From positions 9,901,501 through 9,965,500 of the forward strand of contig NZ_JACHNB010000001.1 of NCBI RefSeq assembly GCF_014205225.1: a DNA stretch of 64,000 nucleotides, in the 5' to 3' direction. Numbering within the stretch: the first letter of the stretch is position 1; each line of letters begins with the position of its first letter. Under the pieces are notes generated by a model. That model worked only from the letters and a program-made list of their open reading frames with translations. It did not search any database and was not told the DNA's origin. A program made the translations under genes and the position numbers. This DNA is from Actinoplanes octamycinicus. GTDB taxonomy: Bacteria; Actinomycetota; Actinomycetes; Mycobacteriales; Micromonosporaceae. Shown here in pieces: positions 59,699 through 64,000 of this stretch.

Positions 59699-61234
59699 TC
59701 AGTCGATCGAGTCGTAGGCCGCGGTGGTGAGGAAGTCGGCGAAGTCGTCGGCGAGGGCCACCCGCTCGAACAGCTTGCGGGCGTCCTCGAAGCGACCACC
59801 CTCGCCCGCCGCCTCCTTGATCTTGGCGAGCTCCTCGTCCTCGATCCGGCTCACCAGCTCGGCGGTGATCGGCGTGCCGTCCGGCAGCTTCACCCCGTTG
59901 TGGATCCACTGCCAGATCTGCGAGCGGGAGATCTCCGCGGTGGCGGCGTCCTCCATCAGGTTGTGGATCGCCACCGCGCCGTTGCCGCGCAGCCAGGCCT
60001 CCAGGTACTGCAGCGCCACGTTCACGTTGTTGCGCAGGCCGGCCTCGGTCACCGGGGCGTCCAGCGCCGCGACGTCGAGCAGGTCGGCGGCGTCGACGGC
60101 CACGTCCGGGCGGAGCTTGGACAGCTGGTTCGGCTTGTCGCCGAGCACCCGGTCGAAGATCGCCTGGCAGACCGGGACCAGGTCGGGGTGGGCCACCCAG
60201 GAGCCGTCGAAGCCGTCGCCGGCCTCGCGCTCCTTGTCCTCGTTCACCTTGGCCAGCGCGATCTTGTTGACCTCCGGGTCGCGCCGGCTCGGGATGAACG
60301 CCGCCATCCCGCCCATCGCGAACGCGCCGCGCCGGTGGCAGGTGGAGACCAGCAGCTCGGAGTAGGCCCGCATGAACGGCGCGGTCATCGTCACGGCGGC
60401 CCGGTCCGGCAGGATCATCCGCGGGTTGTCGCGGAAGTACTTGATGATGCTGAACAGGTAGTCCCAGCGGCCGGCGTTCAGCCCGGAGATGTGCGGGCGG
60501 AGCGCGTAGAGGATCTCCTCCATCTCGAAGGCGGCCGGGATGGTCTCGATCAGCACGGTGGCGCGGATCGTGCCGACCGGGATGCCGAGCTGCTCCTGGG
60601 CGTACGTGAAGACGTCGTTCCAGAGCGCGGCTTCCTTGTGCGACTCCATCTTGGGCAGGTAGAAGTACGGCCCGCTGCCCCGCTCGAGCAGCTCCTTCGC
60701 GTTGTGGAAGAAGTAGAGGCCGAAGTCGACCAGGGCGCCGACAGCCGGCTCGCCGTCCACCGGCAGGTGCCGCTCGTCGAGGTGCCAGCCGCGCGGGCGC
60801 ATCACGATGGTCGGGTACGGCCCGCCGTTCAGCTCGTACGTCTTCTTCTCGGTCTCCAGCGTGATCGTCCGCCGGATCGCGTCGTACAGGTTCTGCTGGC
60901 CGTCGACCACGTTGGACCAGTGCGGGGTGTTGGCGTCCTCCAGGTCGGCCAGCCACACCTTGGCGCCCGAGTTGAGCGCGTTGATGGTCATCTTGCGCTC
61001 GGTCGGGCCGGTGATCTCGACGCGGCGGTCCTGCAGGTCGGCGGGCGCCGGCGGGGCGGACCACTCGGCGGCCCGGATGTCGGCGGTCTCGGCGAGGAAG
61101 CCGAGGCTGGCGCCCGCGGCGATCTCGGCCCGCCGGGCGGCACGCGCCTGGAGGAGCTCATTCCGGCGCGGCCGGAACCGCCGGTTCAGGTCGGCGACGA
61201 ACGCCACGGCCTCATCGGACAGGATCTCGGTCAT
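59699..61234 (-). CDS. aceB: Malate synthase A
   Basis: Condenses glyoxylate with acetyl-CoA to malate, using glyoxylate from purine or C2 metabolism. A 511-residue enzyme with [65 protein letters not shown] and [19 protein letters not shown]; catalytic Arg (GTIRA), Glu and Asp are in place. Length fits isoform A. The aldolase-like gene follows at 17 bp. No isocitrate lyase lies in the window, so glyoxylate from allantoin degradation is a likely substrate source. Confidence 0.96.
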   Translation of the reverse strand: MTEILSDEAVAFVADLNRRFRPRRNELLQARAARRAEIAAGASLGFLAETADIRAAEWSAPPAPADLQDRRVEITGPTERKMTINALNSGAKVWLADLEDANTPHWSNVVDGQQNLYDAIRRTITLETEKKTYELNGGPYPTIVMRPRGWHLDERHLPVDGEPAVGALVDFGLYFFHNAKELLERGSGPYFYLPKMESHKEAALWNDVFTYAQEQLGIPVGTIRATVLIETIPAAFEMEEILYALRPHISGLNAGRWDYLFSIIKYFRDNPRMILPDRAAVTMTAPFMRAYSELLVSTCHRRGAFAMGGMAAFIPSRRDPEVNKIALAKVNEDKEREAGDGFDGSWVAHPDLVPVCQAIFDRVLGDKPNQLSKLRPDVAVDAADLLDVAALDAPVTEAGLRNNVNVALQYLEAWLRGNGAVAIHNLMEDAATAEISRSQIWQWIHNGVKLPDGTPITAELVSRIEDEELAKIKEAAGEGGRFEDARKLFERVALADDFADFLTTAAYDSID

Positions 61235-61350
61235 CGTTGACGGCTCCTCTCGGTGTGGTTACTCCCGCGTAGCGTAGTGGTGACGCCGCCCCACGTCAGC
61301 GGCCGCGAGAGCCAAGAAGATCACACTTGGCATGGGGCGGACATCCACCG

Positions 61351-62703
61351 TTAACGCTCCGCTGCCAGCAGACGACGGTGCGCTCTCCTCGCCTCTCTCG
61401 TCAGCGTCTCCTCGTCCGCGCCGACCAGCTCGCCCCGCTCGACCACCGGGCGACCGCCGACCAGCGCCAGCTCGACCCGGGCCGGCGGACCGAAGACCAG
61501 CGCCGCCACCTTGTCGTCGATGCCGTCGTGCCCCAGCCCGTCGAGCCGCCACAGCACCAGGTCGGCCAGCTTGCCCACCTCGATCGACCCGAGGTCGTCC
61601 TGCCGGCCCAGGCACCGGGCACCGCCGATGGTGCCGAGCCGCAGCGCCTCCCGGGCGTCCATCGCTTTCGGCCCGCCGCGCTGCCGGGCGGTGTAGAGCG
61701 CCTGCCGCAACTCGGCGCCCAGATGGGAGACCTCCTGCGAGGCCGCGCCGTCCACGCCCAGCCCGACCGGGACCCCGTGATCGACCAGCTCACGCACCCG
61801 GGCCATGCCGGCGCCGAGGCGCGCGTTGGAACTCGGGCAGTGCGCCACCCCGGTCCCGGTGGCGCCGAGCCTGGCGATCGCCGAGTCGTCCAGGTGCACG
61901 CCGTGCGCCAGCCAGACGTCGTCGCCGAGCCAGCCGACCCGCTCCGCGTACTCCACCGGGGTGCAGCCGAACTGCTTGCGGCAGAACTCCTCCTCGTCGT
62001 CGGTCTCGGCGAGGTGGGTGTGCAGCCGCACGCCCTTGCGCCGGGCCAGCACCGCGGCCTCCGTCATCAGCCGGGTGGTGACCGAGAACGGCGAGCAGGG
62101 GGCGACCGCGATCTGCAGCGTCGCCGCCGGTGACGGGTCGTGCCAGCGGTCGATCGCCGCCTCGGTCGCGGCCAGCGCCTCGTCGGTGTCCTCGACCACG
62201 TGGTCCGGCGGGAGCCCGCCGTCCTTGCGGCTCAGGTCCATCGACCCGCGGGTCGGGTGGAAGCGCAGGCCGATCTTCCGCGCCGCCTGGATCTCGGCCT
62301 CGAGGACGTCGCCGCCGTCGCGGGGGAACACGTAGTGGTGGTCCATGCTGGTGGTGCAGCCGGAGAGGGCGAGCCAGCCGAGCCCGGCGCCGGCCGCCGC
62401 CCCGACGATCTCCGCGTCCAGCCGGCCCCAGATCGGGTAGAGCGTGGTGAGCCAGCCGAAGAGGGTCTCGTCGAGCGCGAGTCCTCTGGTCGCCCACTGG
62501 TAGAGGTGATGGTGGGTGTTGACCAGTCCCGGCGTGACCAGGTCGCCGCCAGCATCGATCTTGGTGCATGGATCGGAGATGTCCGGCACGCCCGGGCCGA
62601 CCGCGGCGATCCGGCCGTCGTCACCGACCACGACATGGCCACCGGTGTACTCGGTGCCGCGCGCGTCGACGGTCGCCACGGTCGCGTTCTCGATGACGAT
62701 CAC
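61351..62703 (-). CDS. 8-Oxoguanine deaminase (amidohydrolase)
   Basis: A 450-residue zinc amidohydrolase that would convert 8-oxoguanine to urate, feeding the uricase next to it. Motifs are GLVNTHHHLYQW (His pair), LHTHLAE (His), HCPSSNARLGAG and GVDGAASQ (Asp), with YVFPRDGGDV in the middle. This combination is found in 8-oxoguanine deaminases of the guanine deaminase group; a hydroxyatrazine-type or guanine deaminase is possible. GTG at 62703 overlaps the uricase stop by 4 nt. It ends 116 bp before malate synthase. Confidence 0.85.
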   Translation of the reverse strand: MIVIENATVATVDARGTEYTGGHVVVGDDGRIAAVGPGVPDISDPCTKIDAGGDLVTPGLVNTHHHLYQWATRGLALDETLFGWLTTLYPIWGRLDAEIVGAAAGAGLGWLALSGCTTSMDHHYVFPRDGGDVLEAEIQAARKIGLRFHPTRGSMDLSRKDGGLPPDHVVEDTDEALAATEAAIDRWHDPSPAATLQIAVAPCSPFSVTTRLMTEAAVLARRKGVRLHTHLAETDDEEEFCRKQFGCTPVEYAERVGWLGDDVWLAHGVHLDDSAIARLGATGTGVAHCPSSNARLGAGMARVRELVDHGVPVGLGVDGAASQEVSHLGAELRQALYTARQRGGPKAMDAREALRLGTIGGARCLGRQDDLGSIEVGKLADLVLWRLDGLGHDGIDDKVAALVFGPPARVELALVGGRPVVERGELVGADEETLTREARRAHRRLLAAER

Positions 62704-63560
62704 AGGTACCACTCCGAAGCCGCCGGAGGCACGTCGTCGCGGGTCACGGTGCCCTCGATCAACCCATACGGCCGGTCCCCCGCGATGAACACCTCGTTCT
62801 CGTTCTCCAGGCCGAACGGCGACAGATCCACCAGGTAGTGATGCTTGTTCGGCAGCGCCAGCCGGATCTCCGCGATCTCCGGCCGGGCGGTGAGCGCCAT
62901 CGTGCCCATCGACAACAGCGTCTGCTGCAGGGACAGGCTGTACGTGTTCACGAACGCACTCGTCATCGCGTCGAGCGCGCCCTGGAACGACTTGCCCCAG
63001 TCGGCCTCGTCGCTCAGGTGCCGCCATTTCGCGTCCACCGCGGTGGCCAGGATCCGGTCTCTCGTCTCCGGCAGGGTCGTATAGCGGTCCTTGACGAACC
63101 CGTGGAACTCCGACGCGGTGGTGTTCATCAGCACCAGCCCGGTGACGCCGGAGACCACCTGGACGGCCTCCCGGGTCACGGTGACCGCGGTGGTCCGGGT
63201 GTGGTCGCCACGTCGCTGGAAGGAGTGCGGGCCGAGCCGGTCCCAGGCGAACGACTCGACGGTCACCCGGGCCGAGTCCAGGTGGCCCTGGGTCCGGACG
63301 AAGTGCCGGGCCAGCAGCAGGGCGAACTCCTCCGGCTCGCCGACGCCGTGCTGCTTGGCGAACGCGTACACGGTGTTCTTCATCGTGTCGGTGGGCAGCA
63401 CGCCGGAGTTGTCGCCGGTCTGGTGGGTGGCGGTCAGATCGCCGGCCAGGGCGACGCTGACATTGAGGTCCACCAGGCCGTGCGTGTCACCGTCGCGGTG
63501 CACCCGGACCAGCCGGGTCTCCGCCTTGCCGTAACGATTGGGTCCGAGCACGATCGCCAA
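62700..63560 (-). CDS. Uricase (urate oxidase)
   Basis: Oxidises urate to 5-hydroxyisourate. A 286-residue enzyme. The catalytic Lys is in NRYGKAETRL, the Thr in TGDNSGVLPTDTMKNTVYA, and substrate motifs continue with SFAWDRLGPHSFQR and LPNKHHYLVDLSPFGLENENEV; all present. The TTG at 63560, with GGGAG 8 nt upstream, is chosen because it gives LAIVLGPNRYGK at the N-terminus. It begins 4 bp after the hiuH stop and overlaps the next gene by 4 nt, so the group is one operon. Confidence 0.95.
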   Translation of the reverse strand: MAIVLGPNRYGKAETRLVRVHRDGDTHGLVDLNVSVALAGDLTATHQTGDNSGVLPTDTMKNTVYAFAKQHGVGEPEEFALLLARHFVRTQGHLDSARVTVESFAWDRLGPHSFQRRGDHTRTTAVTVTREAVQVVSGVTGLVLMNTTASEFHGFVKDRYTTLPETRDRILATAVDAKWRHLSDEADWGKSFQGALDAMTSAFVNTYSLSLQQTLLSMGTMALTARPEIAEIRLALPNKHHYLVDLSPFGLENENEVFIAGDRPYGLIEGTVTRDDVPPAASEWYL

Positions 63561-63564
63561 CGAG

Positions 63565-63927
63565 TCAGCTCCCTCGATAGGTGGTGTAGCCGTAACGGCT
63601 GAGCAGCAGCGGCACGTGGTAGTGCCGCTCCGGGTCGTGGACGTGGAAGGCGACCGTGATCTCCGGGAAGAAGCACTCCGCGCCGAGGTAGGGCTCGACG
63701 TAGAAGAACAGCCGGTAGCCACCGGCCTGCCAGTCGCGCATCGGCACCTGGCAGCGCAGCCGGCCGTCGTCGTCGGTGCGGCCCTCGGCCACGGTCTGCC
63801 AGCCGTCCGTGTCGCGGCGCTCCAGCCGCACATAGACGTCCCGGGCCGGGTCGCCGGTGACGGTGTCCAGGATGTGGGTGGAGATCCGGGCGTGGAACTC
63901 GGCGGTGGTGCCGTCGTCAGAGGGCAT
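63565..63927 (-). CDS. hiuH: 5-Hydroxyisourate hydrolase
   Basis: Hydrolyses 5-hydroxyisourate to OHCU. A 120-residue transthyretin-like protein with ARISTHILDTVTGDPARDVYVRLERR, FFPEITVAFHVHDPERHYHVPLLLS and the C-terminal YRGS signature. The active-site His and Arg positions are present. ATG at 63927 overlaps the end of the upstream gene by 11 nt. Confidence 0.95.
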   Translation of the reverse strand: MPSDDGTTAEFHARISTHILDTVTGDPARDVYVRLERRDTDGWQTVAEGRTDDDGRLRCQVPMRDWQAGGYRLFFYVEPYLGAECFFPEITVAFHVHDPERHYHVPLLLSRYGYTTYRGS

Positions 63928-64000
63928 CGAGCACCCGCTCCAGCCGCAGCCCGGCGATCTTGCGCAGCTCGTCGGCGACGATCGCCCGCTCGGTCGCCTC
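63917..64000 (-). CDS. uraD: OHCU decarboxylase, C-terminal end (cut by window edge)
   Basis: The last 27 codons of a minus-strand gene, ATERAIVADELRKIAGLRLE then RVLDAL and stop. This ending fits the C-terminal helix of 2-oxo-4-hydroxy-4-carboxy-5-ureidoimidazoline decarboxylase, and the position directly before hiuH and uricase is the usual one. Assignment rests on context and a short match. It overlaps hiuH by 11 nt. Confidence 0.7.
   Translation of the reverse strand, partial: EATERAIVADELRKIAGLRLERVLDAL

Overview
This window is high-GC actinobacterial DNA. Coding regions have strongly G/C-biased third positions, many genes start with GTG or TTG, and a run of genes has a TANNNT hexamer 6-7 nt before the start codon, as in leaderless actinobacterial transcripts. 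The gene set (LAL-type LuxR regulator, SpoIIE-phosphatase/anti-sigma kinase fusion, DUF1206/DUF2795/DUF3618/DUF4235/DUF6401 proteins, secreted ricin-lectin protease, 8-oxoguanine deaminase-uricase cluster) fits Micromonosporaceae, most likely Actinoplanes or a close relative. That placement is inference from gene content. I see no tRNA, rRNA, CRISPR array, transposase or prophage; this is chromosome-type sequence.

Layout. 1-6.3 kb: 5' end of thrS (minus), an ADP-ribosylglycohydrolase, an OmpR/HAMP-kinase two-component pair, and a secreted HELTH metalloprotease with FN3 and ricin-type domains. 6.3-9.7 kb: adenosine deaminase, a Tam-like methyltransferase and an aldo/keto reductase. 9.9-14.5 kb: cold-shock protein, a three-gene envelope-stress-type operon (DUF4235, DUF3618, holin-like), MscS channel, DUF1206 protein, lipoprotein, GNAT. 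15-21.7 kb: NagZ-like glycosidase, RecQ-type helicase with an unusual C-terminus, AraC/VOC pair, methyltransferase. 21.8-30.5 kb: LAL regulator and metallo-beta-lactamase-fold protein joined by an in-frame 66-bp tandem repeat, an ABC transporter with its own NarL-type two-component system, and a GT4 glycosyltransferase. 30.6-43.8 kb: SRPBCC proteins, a carotenoid-desaturase-like oxidoreductase, several actinobacterial proteins of unknown function, a channel-like membrane protein with a long charged helix and Thr-rich tail, and a SpoIIE/HATPase regulator. 44-53.4 kb: MarR/pirin locus, HTH/Clp-N locus, M29 aminopeptidase, phospholipase D-like protein, a third two-component system and a PCMT-family methyltransferase. 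53.4-64 kb: purine catabolism.

The right end is the most coherent pathway. On the minus strand uraD, hiuH, uricase and 8-oxoguanine deaminase are translationally coupled, followed by malate synthase and a DUF6986 aldolase-like gene; further on lie allantoinase and allantoicase, also coupled. Together they would take 8-oxoguanine or urate to ureidoglycolate, with malate synthase ready to use the glyoxylate. Ureidoglycolate lyase is not in the window.

The non-coding DNA is notable. Perfect operator dyads lie at the HTH/Clp-N promoter, a repeated 12-bp element flanks the MarR and pirin genes, two separate intergenic regions carry pairs of DnaA-box-like sites at the same 17-bp spacing, and many intergenic spaces hold short tandem repeats (15, 18, 29, 33, 39-41, 66 and 77 bp units). 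Two of those repeats include the end or junction of a gene.
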